The translations under genes were made by a program, and so were the position numbers. From NCBI GenBank assembly GCA_005110385.1, contig DUDT01000012.1, positions 178,793 to 242,792 of the forward strand: a stretch of 64,000 nt of DNA, given 5' to 3'. The stretch is from Candidatus Melainabacteria bacterium (GTDB taxonomy: Bacteria; Cyanobacteriota; Vampirovibrionia; LMEP-6097). This document shows positions 27,524-36,802 of this stretch, one piece after another. Each line of letters begins with the position of its first letter. The stretch's first letter is position 1. The notes below the pieces were generated by a model, which did not search any database, was not told the DNA's origin, and saw nothing but the letters and a program-made list of their open reading frames with translations.

Positions 27524-28576
27524 TCACGCCTTGGCGGATGTTTGTAAACCTAAATTATCTATATTATCTGTCGGTAAATTCATGACTTCTTTTTCTAAGT
27601 CACGAATCAGGTACATACCAGCAGCTCTTAAGCCGAGGTAAGCATTCGGAACTATGTTATATAGAGTGGTAAATAGACCAGCCCCAAGCACTCCCATTCT
27701 GTCAAATACTGGTTTAATCGCTAAGGCGGCTTCGTCTATAAGTAAGCAGCTTTGTCTGATGTAATGATTATTTTTAGTTAGAAGTAGAAGTCCGTCTATG
27801 CTTTGTTGAACCAAAGAAGGAACGGTTTTGCCGTAAATATTTTGGAATCTTTCAGTTAAAAGTTTTCTTACTAAACTGAATTTCTGTTTTTCAAGCTGAG
27901 CATCATTATTTAGCTTTTCTGCTGATGATTCATATTCTAAAAATTTAGCTTCTTTTAGTTCTTTATAAGTTCTAATTTCTTCTTTGAGATTCTCGCTGAG
28001 ATTTGCTTTGGAGTCGGGATTGATTTTAAATAAACTGCTGAAAACTTTTTTAGTACTAGAGTTTATAAACTTTTCTGCTCGCTCATTAAGGCTATGAAAT
28101 AATTTAGGATTTTTCTGACTAATATAATCGCTAAACTTATGAACTATTCTATCCATGTAAGGATCAAGTTTGCCGATGGTTCTTTCTGCAGCTAAGACTC
28201 CGATTAAGCCAGAAAATATCTGTCTAGTTTCTTTGCCTTGATCTGACTGTGAGTCTCTTACTAGCAGCTTATCTCCTGTTTTTTTTATTAAATCGATTAC
28301 CCAGGAGCAGGGTCCATAAGTTAATGCTGAACTGGATAATGCATCTAAGCCTATGGTTACAATATTTTTAGGTTCGTGTAGCTTTTTGATTTGAGCTTGT
28401 TTTTCCTGTTCGGCTTTTAAATCAGGATTTTCTATTATTGAGCCATTTTTAGCTTCTGTGATGGCAAAAGGGCTTACAACTGTTTCCTGCTCTAGAGGGG
28501 AGGCGTTTCTATCTAGGCTTGCATTTGCAAGCACCATGTTATCTCTATGGAGAGTGGTGTTCTGGAGGCTATCCAT
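27524..28576 (-). CDS. Orphan protein, paralogue of the 28713 product
   Basis: This 350-residue protein shares its layout with the neighbour at 28713-30020. Shared blocks include LTERFQNIYGKTVPSLVQQ against LNDDYQKLYGKKMPVPVAK. A second pair is LIDEAALAIKPVFDRMG against LANEAALVVKPLLDKFG, and a third is YNIVPNAYLGL against FDVVPNAYIFV. A segment GLIGVLAAERTIGKLDPYMD also has a counterpart. Hydrophobic stretches near residues 120 and 310 could touch membranes. There is no signal peptide or catalytic motif. Function unknown. The pair probably arose by tandem duplication. Confidence 0.75.
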   Translation of the reverse strand: MDSLQNTTLHRDNMVLANASLDRNASPLEQETVVSPFAITEAKNGSIIENPDLKAEQEKQAQIKKLHEPKNIVTIGLDALSSSALTYGPCSWVIDLIKKTGDKLLVRDSQSDQGKETRQIFSGLIGVLAAERTIGKLDPYMDRIVHKFSDYISQKNPKLFHSLNERAEKFINSSTKKVFSSLFKINPDSKANLSENLKEEIRTYKELKEAKFLEYESSAEKLNNDAQLEKQKFSLVRKLLTERFQNIYGKTVPSLVQQSIDGLLLLTKNNHYIRQSCLLIDEAALAIKPVFDRMGVLGAGLFTTLYNIVPNAYLGLRAAGMYLIRDLEKEVMNLPTDNIDNLGLQTSAKA

Positions 28577-28594
28577 TATTTAGGCATGAGATTA

Positions 28595-28646
28595 TTGCAC
28601 CATGTGCAATGGTTTCTGTGCATTAAACGAGGACGCTGTGCGTCCT
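28595..28646. repeat. Two short hairpins between the paralogous genes
   Basis: TTGCAC-CAT-GTGCAA (28595-28609) and AGGACGC-TGT-GCGTCCT (28630-28646) are perfect inverted repeats in the gap between two minus-strand genes. The second could act as a weak terminator for the 28713 gene, but its T-tract is poor. Confidence 0.45.
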
Positions 28647-28712
28647 TGCTCTGTATCGCACCAATATATAAGGTATTTGGATGTGTAATATTGTTATGAA
28701 TATTTGGGGAGA

Positions 28713-30020
28713 TTAATGCTTATTGGCTGAGCCTTTCTCGGGGAGCCTTATCCCAAGAGTATTAGCATGATCTAGTAATTCTTTTTCTTTGAGATTAATC
28801 GCAAACATCGCAATAGGTCTAGTGACAAATATATAAGCATTTGGCACAACGTCAAAGAAGAAATGATAAATAGCAGCACCAGGAGGGCCGAATTTATCTA
28901 GTAGTGGTTTTACAACAAGAGCTGCCTCATTTGCAAGTAAGCTCAGTCTGGTTTTTGATGATTCGTCTACACAGGCAAAGGCGACATCAAGAGCTTTGGC
29001 TACAGGGACTGGCATTTTTTTGCCATAGAGTTTCTGGTAATCATCATTTAGCATTTCACGGACTAATTTCGCGAAGTGCATTTCATCTTTATGATCAATT
29101 TCTGCTTTATTCTTAATATAATCTATGACTCGAGCTTTAAGATCTTGATTAACAAAGTCTTTACTCTCGCTGGTTTCAAGTTTTTTACCAAATACACCAA
29201 GTATTCCATGGATAATTTGTTTGATAAGCTTATCACCAGCTTGATTCATTTTAATTAAAGCGCCTGGAATTTTATTATCTAAGAATTTCCGAATTTTTGG
29301 AAATAGGATTTTCCATTGTGGATCAAGGACTTTACCGATAGATTCTTCAGCAGCATAGAAGCCCACGCCACCAACAGCTAAATTTGCAGCTAATTTACCA
29401 TTTTCAGGTAAAGAAGTCTTTTCTATAGGCCCATGACCGAGTTTTTTAAACAGTGAAACTATACCCGGACCAACAACATTTCCTAATACATGGCTGGTTA
29501 TTGTGTCGAATACGGTATCAACGGTCCCACCCTTAGTATTTTTTACAGGCGTAAATGCTCCCCTTGACTCTAACTCAAAAAGCTCCATCATCTGTCCGAC
29601 ACCTTTAATCGCGTCAGCATATTTCTTGGATTCTATATTCGTTTGAAGAGTTTCTAAATGTTGATTTTTAGCAGAAATATTCTTTTCATCTGGAGTAAAA
29701 TTCGCTTTAATCGTATTCAGTAAATCTAAAGTTAAGGCGTCTGCTTTTATATCTTCCTTAGCGTCTTTCCCGCCCTTACCTAAAATTTCTCTGATTTGCG
29801 CTAATCTTTTGAGCTGTTCAAAATCATGAGATTTAAAATTCTCAGATTCGTGCAATTTACCTAAATCTAGAGGAGTAGGAGGAGTAGCCTGAACTGTGGC
29901 TGTATTCTTCGAAGTTTTACTAGGATCGGAATTCAAGCTAGGTGCAGCCGTGCTTTCTGTCTGTGATGACTGAGCTATTTGTGAATTATTTGGAAGTGTA
30001 GACTTACGGTCAACCTGCAA
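28713..30020 (-). CDS. Orphan protein, longer paralogue of the 27524 product
   Basis: 435 residues. It begins at TTG 30020, with GGAG 6 nt upstream; no ATG lies in the next 120 codons, so this rare start is likely real. The first 55 residues are Ser/Thr/Pro-rich and probably disordered. A helical central part follows (KLHESENFKSHDFEQLKRL). The C-terminal half is the region shared with the 27524 product (GVGFYAAEESIGKVLDP, LNDDYQKLYGKKMPVPVAK, VVPNAYIFVTRPIAMFAIN). A Gly-rich hydrophobic stretch lies near residue 200. Function unknown. Confidence 0.75.
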   Translation of the reverse strand: MQVDRKSTLPNNSQIAQSSQTESTAAPSLNSDPSKTSKNTATVQATPPTPLDLGKLHESENFKSHDFEQLKRLAQIREILGKGGKDAKEDIKADALTLDLLNTIKANFTPDEKNISAKNQHLETLQTNIESKKYADAIKGVGQMMELFELESRGAFTPVKNTKGGTVDTVFDTITSHVLGNVVGPGIVSLFKKLGHGPIEKTSLPENGKLAANLAVGGVGFYAAEESIGKVLDPQWKILFPKIRKFLDNKIPGALIKMNQAGDKLIKQIIHGILGVFGKKLETSESKDFVNQDLKARVIDYIKNKAEIDHKDEMHFAKLVREMLNDDYQKLYGKKMPVPVAKALDVAFACVDESSKTRLSLLANEAALVVKPLLDKFGPPGAAIYHFFFDVVPNAYIFVTRPIAMFAINLKEKELLDHANTLGIRLPEKGSANKH

Positions 30021-30252
30021 AGCAAGCTCCAGTTATCAATAAATTAGATAGTCTTAGTGGGGATTTTACTGGAAATCGCACAAGTGGCTTACCTTTAAGA
30101 TTATGTTTAATATGTAATAGTAAATACTATTTTATACAAAGTAAAGATATTTTACAAGTTGATTGTTTATTTTTCTGTAAACGTTAATTTTGAGCTTTGT
30201 TTAGTAAAACTGCATTTTGTGCTGACTATATTTTTGATAAAATCAAGCTTTA

Positions 30253-33200
30253 ATGCCTAAAAGAACAGATATTAAAAAGATTCTGATTATCGGTGCTGGT
30301 CCTATCATCATCGGTCAAGCCTGTGAATTTGATTATTCTGGAACTCAAGCCTGTAAAGCACTTAAAGAGGAAGGTTTTGAGATAGTTCTCGTCAATAGTA
30401 ATCCAGCTACGATAATGACAGATCCAGAGTTTGCTCATAAGACTTATATAGAGCCGATTACCTTTGAGTGTTTAGAGAAAATCATTGAAAGAGAGAGACC
30501 TTGTGCGATTCTGCCGACCATGGGAGGGCAGACTAGTCTAAATGCAGCTGTGGAACTAGCTGAAAAGGGAGTTTTAGAAAAATATAATGTGGAGCTGATA
30601 GGAGCTAAGCTAGAAGCGATTAAATTAGCTGAAGATAGAGCTTTATTTAAAAATCTGATGACTAGTCTCGGGCTTAAGTCCGCTGCCTCAGAGACAGTGA
30701 CTACGATCAAAGAAGCTCATGATGTAGCTAAAATCATCGGTTTCCCTTTAATTTTAAGACCAGCTTTTACTCTAGGAGGCTATGGTGGTGGAATCGCTTA
30801 TAACTTAGGTGAGTTAGACGAGATGGTAGCTAAGGGTCTTACGGCAAGCCCAGTCAGGCAGATATTAGTAGAGAAGTCTTTACTTGGCTGGAAAGAGATA
30901 GAGTTCGAGGTAATGCGAGATCTGAAAGATAATGTCGTTATTATCTGCGCTATAGAGAATTTCGATCCTATGGGTGTTCATACTGGAGACAGTATTACTG
31001 TGGCTCCGACCCAAACCCTTACTGATAAAGAGTTTCAATCTTTAAGAGACGCTTCGATTAAAGTTATTCGTGGTGTGGGCGTAGAGACTGGCGGCAGTAA
31101 TGTTCAGTTCGCCATGAACCCAGAGAATGGAGAATTTATAGTTATAGAGATGAATCCACGTGTGTCTCGCTCTAGTGCACTCGCTTCTAAAGCTACAGGG
31201 TTTCCTATAGCGAAGATAGCAGCTAAGCTAGCTGTTGGTTATACACTAGATGAGATTCCTAACGACATCACGAAAACCACTATGGCGAGCTTTGAGCCGA
31301 CTTTAGATTATGTGATAACGAAAATTCCTAAATTCGCTTTCGAGAAATTTCCGGGTGTGAAAGATGAATTAGGAACACAGATGAAATCTGTCGGGGAAAC
31401 TATGGGTGTGGCTAGAACCTTTAAAGAGTCATTCCAGAAGGCACTGAGAAGTATAGAGGCTAAAGATTCATCTGGTTTTATTAACCCTCGTTTGTTAAAA
31501 AAAGATCTCAGTGAAGCGAAGAAAGCCAGCTTGCTGAGTGAGGTGCGTAAGCAGATAGTAGTTCCTAATTCTAAGCGAGTTTATCAGCTTTTTGATGCTC
31601 TTTATTTAGGATCTGGTATAGATGAGATCTACTCTCTGACTAAAATAGATAGATGGTTTTTAAAGCATTTAGAGCAGATAGTTTTAAAGACTAAAGAATT
31701 AGAAACGAAAAATAATTTAAGTGAATTTACTGCTGAGTATCTTAAGGAGATCAAGGAGTGGGGATTCTCGGATAAGCAGGTCTCGGTGATTACCGGTATA
31801 GACGAGCAGGATTTTGCTAATCATAGGCTTAATAAGGGTGTCAAAGCTGTATTTAAAACTATAGATACTTGCGCTGGTGAGTTTGAGTCATATACTCCTT
31901 ATCATTATTCTAGTTACGACGAGGAAGATGAAATAACTCAAATGTCTGGGGAGCAGGTGATGATTATCGGTGGTGGTCCTAATCGTATCGGGCAGGGGAT
32001 AGAGTTTGATTATTGTTGTGTGCATGCTTCACATCAATTGCGCTCTGTTGGATATAGAACGATAATGGTAAATAATAATCCAGAGACGGTTTCTACTGAT
32101 TTTGACACTAGTGATAAATTATATTTTGAGCCAATAACCGTAGAAGATGTTCTATCTATCTGGAATAGGGAAGAAGCTCTAGGTAATAAAATGCTAGGGG
32201 CTATAGTCCAGTTCGGTGGGCAGACACCGTTAAATATTTCAGCGGAGCTTAAAAAACGTGGTGTAAGGATTATAGGAACTCAGCCAGAGCAGATTCATTT
32301 AGCTGAAGATAGAGATAGATTTGGAGAACTGGTAAGTCAGCTAGGTTTAAGGCAGACTAGAAATGCTATCGCTTATACAGTTGAATCAGCGAAGGATTTT
32401 GCGACTCAGTTAGGTTATCCAGTAGTTCTAAGACCTAGTTATGTTCTAGGTGGAAGAGGCATGGAGATAGCTTATTCAGAAGAGGAGTTTGATGCTTGGG
32501 TGAAGCAGACTATTCTTGAAGATAGTCAGTTCCCTATTCTCATAGATAAATTTTTAGATGAGGCTTTAGAAGTAGATGTAGATGCTATCTCTGATGGTAA
32601 AGAAGTCGTTATCGCTGGAATTATGGAACACGTAGAATACGCTGGTGTGCACAGTGGTGATTCTGCTTCAGTTTATCCGAGTCAAACGCTTTCTGAGAAT
32701 ATTTTAGAGCAGATTAAAGATGCTACCGAAAAACTTGCACTAGCGATAAATGTTATAGGGCTTTTAAATATACAGTTTGCGGTTAAAGAAGAAGAGCTTT
32801 ATATCCTTGAATTAAACCCAAGAGCCAGTCGTACAGTGCCATTTATCAGTAAAGCTACTGGTATTCCTTGGGCTAAGCTCGCTAGTATGCTGATGGTAGG
32901 TAAGACTATCTCTGAGCTTGGCGTGCATGATTTAGTGAAACGTATTCCTAAAGATCAAGTATCTGTGAAGGAAGCTGTATTCTCCTTTAATAAATTTGAT
33001 GGAACCTCTATTTTCTTAGGACCTGAAATGAAGAGTACGGGTGAGGTTATGGGGGTTAGTAATAGTTTTAATATGGCCTTCTTAAAAGCACAAATGGGAG
33101 CTTTACTTACACTTCCTACTTCTGGTAAGGTTTTTATCAGTTTTAATGATAGGGATAAGCATCATTTAGAGGAGATCGCAAGAGACCTTTTAAGTATGGG

Positions 33201-33540
33201 CTATGAAATAGTGGCTACTAGTGGTACGGCTAATTATTTAGAGCAGATAGGTATCCCCTTGCAGCGTGTTTATAAAGTTAATGAAGCTAGACCTACTATC
33301 GTCGACTTACTTAAAAATGGTGAAATCACTATGATTTTTAATGCACCGTCTGGTAAGGTCGCTTTTGAGGATAGTCAGATAATTTCTAAAATAGCTTTAT
33401 CTAATAATATCCCTGCTATTACTACTGTTTCAGCGGTTCAAGTTTTAGTTAAAGCACTTAGTGCGTTAAAAAATCAGGATCTAGAGGTAAGATCTCTTCA
33501 GGAGTACCTGAACTTTAACTTATGCGAGATGAAAAATTAG
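30253..33540 (+). CDS. carB: Carbamoyl-phosphate synthase large subunit
   Basis: A full-length 1095-residue enzyme. Two homologous halves each have an ATP-grasp domain: [16 protein letters not shown] and [16 protein letters not shown] in the first, [19 protein letters not shown] and [15 protein letters not shown] in the second. [19 protein letters not shown] and [19 protein letters not shown] carry metal ligands. The C-terminal MGS-type regulatory domain starts near [16 protein letters not shown]. It makes carbamoyl phosphate for arginine and pyrimidines with CarA, which is not in the window. The end overlaps aroE by 19 bp. Confidence 0.98.
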   Translation: MPKRTDIKKILIIGAGPIIIGQACEFDYSGTQACKALKEEGFEIVLVNSNPATIMTDPEFAHKTYIEPITFECLEKIIERERPCAILPTMGGQTSLNAAVELAEKGVLEKYNVELIGAKLEAIKLAEDRALFKNLMTSLGLKSAASETVTTIKEAHDVAKIIGFPLILRPAFTLGGYGGGIAYNLGELDEMVAKGLTASPVRQILVEKSLLGWKEIEFEVMRDLKDNVVIICAIENFDPMGVHTGDSITVAPTQTLTDKEFQSLRDASIKVIRGVGVETGGSNVQFAMNPENGEFIVIEMNPRVSRSSALASKATGFPIAKIAAKLAVGYTLDEIPNDITKTTMASFEPTLDYVITKIPKFAFEKFPGVKDELGTQMKSVGETMGVARTFKESFQKALRSIEAKDSSGFINPRLLKKDLSEAKKASLLSEVRKQIVVPNSKRVYQLFDALYLGSGIDEIYSLTKIDRWFLKHLEQIVLKTKELETKNNLSEFTAEYLKEIKEWGFSDKQVSVITGIDEQDFANHRLNKGVKAVFKTIDTCAGEFESYTPYHYSSYDEEDEITQMSGEQVMIIGGGPNRIGQGIEFDYCCVHASHQLRSVGYRTIMVNNNPETVSTDFDTSDKLYFEPITVEDVLSIWNREEALGNKMLGAIVQFGGQTPLNISAELKKRGVRIIGTQPEQIHLAEDRDRFGELVSQLGLRQTRNAIAYTVESAKDFATQLGYPVVLRPSYVLGGRGMEIAYSEEEFDAWVKQTILEDSQFPILIDKFLDEALEVDVDAISDGKEVVIAGIMEHVEYAGVHSGDSASVYPSQTLSENILEQIKDATEKLALAINVIGLLNIQFAVKEEELYILELNPRASRTVPFISKATGIPWAKLASMLMVGKTISELGVHDLVKRIPKDQVSVKEAVFSFNKFDGTSIFLGPEMKSTGEVMGVSNSFNMAFLKAQMGALLTLPTSGKVFISFNDRDKHHLEEIARDLLSMGYEIVATSGTANYLEQIGIPLQRVYKVNEARPTIVDLLKNGEITMIFNAPSGKVAFEDSQIISKIALSNNIPAITTVSAVQVLVKALSALKNQDLEVRSLQEYLNFNLCEMKN

Positions 33541-34361
33541 CTTTAGGCATTTTAGGAAGCACGCTTAAACACTCGCTTTCACCGCAGATTCATGCTGCGG
33601 CCATAAAATTTGCAGCTTTAGATGCTGAATATGACAAATATGAAGTTCTTGAAGAGAACTTTGAAGATGAGATTCGTCCGCTTTTAGCTAATCTCCACGG
33701 TTTAAATGTTACTATCCCTTATAAAGAAAGGGTTCTGAATTATATTAATAAAGTAGATAAGCTAGCTAAGCGTATCGGTGCTGTTAATACGATTAAGGTT
33801 AATCGCGGTGGTTTAATAGAAGGTTATAACACTGATTATTATGGCTTTCAAGAAAGTCTGAAAGGCGTAGATCTAAAAGGTAAGAATGCTACCATACTTG
33901 GCAGTGGCGGAGCTGCACGGGCTGTGATAATCGCACTTGAAGATATGGGTGTGGCTAAAATCGATGTCAGGGTAAGAAACGTAGATAAAGTAGTTAATAA
34001 TTTACCACGAGTAGATGCTAGTGAGCTAAATGTAAATCTTTTTAATCGTGAATCGGATACTTCAGAAATCGATATTTTAATAAATGCTACACCAGTAGGG
34101 CAGGGGCGTTTAGCTAATGAAATGCCAGTAACTGAAAGGCAGATAGAGGTTTTAAAATCGACGGCTGTCGTTTATGATTTGATTTATTCTGACACTTTAC
34201 TTATACAGAAAGCTAAAGAGAGAGCTTTAAAATCTATAAATGGAGCAGAGATGCTAGTCTTGCAGGCTGCACAGTCTTTTTCTATTTGGAGCGGGGTTAA
34301 ACTCTCTGATGAGCTTGTTTTGGTGATGCGTAGTGCCATGTCATTGACTGTGGACGTGTAG
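33522..34361 (+). CDS. aroE: Shikimate dehydrogenase
   Basis: The 279-residue protein has [17 protein letters not shown] (shikimate site), [14 protein letters not shown] with the catalytic Lys, GAVNTIK, NTDYYGF, and the NADP-binding loop [15 protein letters not shown]. It reduces 3-dehydroshikimate to shikimate in aromatic synthesis. It overlaps the end of carB by 19 bp and so is likely coupled to it. The stop TAG (34359-34361) lies in the left arm of the tandem repeat that follows, so the last codons (GTGGACGTG) are part of the repeat arm. Confidence 0.95.
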   Translation: MRDEKLALGILGSTLKHSLSPQIHAAAIKFAALDAEYDKYEVLEENFEDEIRPLLANLHGLNVTIPYKERVLNYINKVDKLAKRIGAVNTIKVNRGGLIEGYNTDYYGFQESLKGVDLKGKNATILGSGGAARAVIIALEDMGVAKIDVRVRNVDKVVNNLPRVDASELNVNLFNRESDTSEIDILINATPVGQGRLANEMPVTERQIEVLKSTAVVYDLIYSDTLLIQKAKERALKSINGAEMLVLQAAQSFSIWSGVKLSDELVLVMRSAMSLTVDV

Positions 34362-34632
34362 CGGAACTCCAATTTCTGCGTTTTCGTCGTCCTCATGATC
34401 CTCATGTACCTTGAGTACACTGCGGTCATTCGTCCTCCTCAGCCTTGAACTTGTTCGTTCGGCTACACGTCCATGACGGCATTGTAGCGGAACTCCAATT
34501 TCTGCGTTTTCGTCGTCCTCATGATCCTCATGTACCTTGAGTACACTGCGGTCATTCGTCCTCCTCAGCCTTGAACTTGTTCGTTCGGCTACACGTCCAT
34601 GACGGCATTGTAGCGGAACTCCAATTTCTGCG
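34352..34632. repeat. Tandem duplication of the dispersed intergenic repeat
   Basis: Two identical 126-bp units and a partial third are in reverse orientation; AATTTCTGCG recurs at 34371, 34497 and 34623. The left outer arm GGACGTGTAGCGGAAC (34352-34367) pairs with GTTCGGCTACACGTCC at 34457-34472 and again at 34583-34598, with one mismatch. The central hairpin TGTAC-CTTGA-GTACA lies at 34405-34419. The block fills the gap between the convergent aroE and fthC genes. Confidence 0.9.
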
Positions 34633-34634
34633 CG

Positions 34635-35180
34635 TCATATCGCTAGAACTAAATCTACTTTTATGTCATGCGGCTCATTAGGTAATGTTTCTAGGTAAAG
34701 TTCTTTAGGGATTATTCCTAATATTAATTCGGTCTTTTCTTTTAACCGAGCTTGGGGACTGATTCTAGAGAGAAGCTTATCGTAATAGCCACCGCCACGT
34801 CCGAGTCTATAGCCTCTTTTATCAAAAGATAGCCCAGGGACTATAATCAGATCTAGGTCTTGGCACTGTTTAATAAAATCTTCTGGCGGGTGATTTCCAG
34901 TAACTTCAGGTATTAGAAAATTTTTATCAGGGAAGAGTTCTGTTAGTGCATTTAAATCTATTTCATCTTTTAAGGCTTTATATGAAAGAATTTTTTTTGC
35001 TGCTTTGAAAAAATCTGCGTTAATGATTTTATTAACAGCTATTTCTTTACGCTTCTCTAGTTCGCCTAATTTTAAAAGGTTTTCAAGAATGGCTTTGGCT
35101 TCTAGGCGGAGGGTGGCTTTATCGTTATGCAGCGGTTTCTTCGATAGCATCAGTGTTTGAAGAGATTTAGTTAATGGCAT
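34635..35180 (-). CDS. fthC: 5-formyltetrahydrofolate cyclo-ligase
   Basis: The 181-residue protein has ILSYKALKDEIDLNAL, IPEVTGNHPP, VPGLSFDKRGYRLGRGGGYY and ILGIIPKELYLETLP, followed by the C-terminal HDIKVDLVLAI. This is the normal motif order of the family. It converts 5-formyl-THF to 5,10-methenyl-THF with ATP. It starts 32 bp after the end of the orphan gene at 35213 on the same strand. Its stop codon abuts the tandem repeat. Confidence 0.93.
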   Translation of the reverse strand: MPLTKSLQTLMLSKKPLHNDKATLRLEAKAILENLLKLGELEKRKEIAVNKIINADFFKAAKKILSYKALKDEIDLNALTELFPDKNFLIPEVTGNHPPEDFIKQCQDLDLIIVPGLSFDKRGYRLGRGGGYYDKLLSRISPQARLKEKTELILGIIPKELYLETLPNEPHDIKVDLVLAI

Positions 35181-35212
35181 TTGTTGCCAGATGAGCTAAA
35201 TCTTTTCTTTTA

Positions 35213-36739
35213 TTATATTCCCAGAAGGGTTGGAGCTGCTTGTCTTGCAAAATTTAAAATAGCGTTAGCAGGTTCTTCTGTTCTTGCAAAGTTTACAATA
35301 TTGTTAGTAGAGTTTTGACCATCCTTGCTGCCAGTAAGTAAACCAGTGTTGTTCATGACAGTAGCCATGAAAACTAAGCCTAGAGCTTTTTTCATAAAAC
35401 CACCGCTAGGTGCTTGCATGCCTAAGCCGTTTGCCATATGGCTGTTGCCACTAGTGAGAGTTTTAAAGGCTGTGAATAGTACTATAGCTGCGATTCCTTG
35501 ACCGATTAATCCTTCGAATTTTTGATCACCGAAAATTTTACTACCAAAAATACTACTAGAATCCTTTTGTATATTGTTCGTTTCTGCTGCTTTATTCACA
35601 ACTAAGTCGAAATAATTACTAGTAGCGTCGTTTAATAATGCAGCTTTCGCTTTTGCACTCTCTGAAGCATTTTCTGGAGCCTGATTTCTCTCTCTAAAGG
35701 TTCTAATTAAAGCTTCTGCTTGCTCTTCACCTTCCTTAGTACGAATGTCGTAACTTGAGTCAGTTTTAATTAAAGCTCCTAAATTTGCGATGAAATCATC
35801 AGTTACTGTTTTTATATTCTTTATTTCTTCTGCTGATATACCTTTATTTTCTAAGGTTTTGGACCAAGCCTCTGAATACTTTGCAGCTCTTTCTTCTATG
35901 CTCAGAGGGTCAGCTCCTCCAGTAGCTAAATTAATTAATTTAGGATTAGCTAGACCATTATTAATAGAGCCTATTAGACCTGCATTAGCAGATATCTCTT
36001 TTGCCGCTTCGGCAATGAAATTCTTATCAAGTTTAAAAGCGTGTTCAGCAAGGGATTCATTTAAACTGTTAGAGAGTGCTGTGGCTATTTTCTCAGCATT
36101 CTTTTTTGTCTCCTTAGCGTTGGTTGCTTGAGGAGAAGTCTTTATAGCATTGATTTCTTGAGAAGCAGTTTTTATAGCATTCTCTAATGCGGTGAATAAA
36201 ATGGCTTTTTGTTCAGCCCCACTATAATGACTTTTATCACTAAATTTTACTGATTCAGTAGTTTTTGCTAAGCTTTCACCTAGTAGTTTTGAGCCATCTT
36301 CTGTTAGACCGATCTGTAAAACTTTATCTGTAACTGAAATTCTATTAATGTTTCTATGTTGTGTAGATAGCTCTTCTAGCGTGGATGATAGGATTTGAAT
36401 ATTCTGATTAATCCACTGACTATCTTCTCCATTTAGTAATTGAGCTGCAAAAGCGGGATTGTGTTTTGCAATAATACTTAGTAATTCTTTTCCATCCCCG
36501 CCGAGGGCATTCTTTTTTTGCTCTAGAGAATAATCATTAGAAGTGCATACCCAGTTCTGGACTGTCTCTAGGAAATTTTTAAATTCTTGAACGCCTACTT
36601 TACTCTCGATGCCAAGAGTTTTTTTTATATGAGCTTCTAAAGCTGCTTCAGCAGAGTCTTCTTTTTTAGGTGCGGTTCTAGATGTGACTTTTTGTGGTGC
36701 GGGAGCTGAACGCTCTTGAACCGGTGAAATTCGACTCAT
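35213..36739 (-). CDS. Large orphan protein with a hydrophobic C-terminal region, 508 residues
   Basis: No family recognised. Residues 1-35 are disordered and basic (APAPQKVTSRTAPKKEDS). The central 370 residues are helical, charged and Ala/Asn/Lys-rich. Near residues 405-465 are two hydrophobic stretches (GLIGQGIAAIVLFTAF and ALGLVFMATVMNNTGLL), followed by a polar tail. The gene lies 63 bp downstream of the 36803 gene on the same strand. That neighbour has the same overall shape, including a similar hydrophobic segment (LKGFAGIAVAAVVGLMVF), so the two may be old paralogues. A membrane-inserting or secreted helical protein is a guess. Confidence 0.75.
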   Translation of the reverse strand: MSRISPVQERSAPAPQKVTSRTAPKKEDSAEAALEAHIKKTLGIESKVGVQEFKNFLETVQNWVCTSNDYSLEQKKNALGGDGKELLSIIAKHNPAFAAQLLNGEDSQWINQNIQILSSTLEELSTQHRNINRISVTDKVLQIGLTEDGSKLLGESLAKTTESVKFSDKSHYSGAEQKAILFTALENAIKTASQEINAIKTSPQATNAKETKKNAEKIATALSNSLNESLAEHAFKLDKNFIAEAAKEISANAGLIGSINNGLANPKLINLATGGADPLSIEERAAKYSEAWSKTLENKGISAEEIKNIKTVTDDFIANLGALIKTDSSYDIRTKEGEEQAEALIRTFRERNQAPENASESAKAKAALLNDATSNYFDLVVNKAAETNNIQKDSSSIFGSKIFGDQKFEGLIGQGIAAIVLFTAFKTLTSGNSHMANGLGMQAPSGGFMKKALGLVFMATVMNNTGLLTGSKDGQNSTNNIVNFARTEEPANAILNFARQAAPTLLGI

Positions 36740-36802
36740 GCTTATATAAATACATATTCTTGATTTTTTTGATAAAGTTTTTAATTAATCTTCTGGTATG
36801 TT

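Noticed and set aside
34184..34429. Reverse-strand frame across the aroE end and the repeat, with a product beginning MRTTKTQKLEF
   Set aside because: It is the repeat core read in one frame plus antisense aroE. The same peptide start appears at the galE repeat. No ribosome spacing or family supports it.
34352..34632. CRISPR array suggested by the tandem repeat
   Set aside because: The units are 126 bp, identical throughout with no variable spacers, and no cas gene is present.
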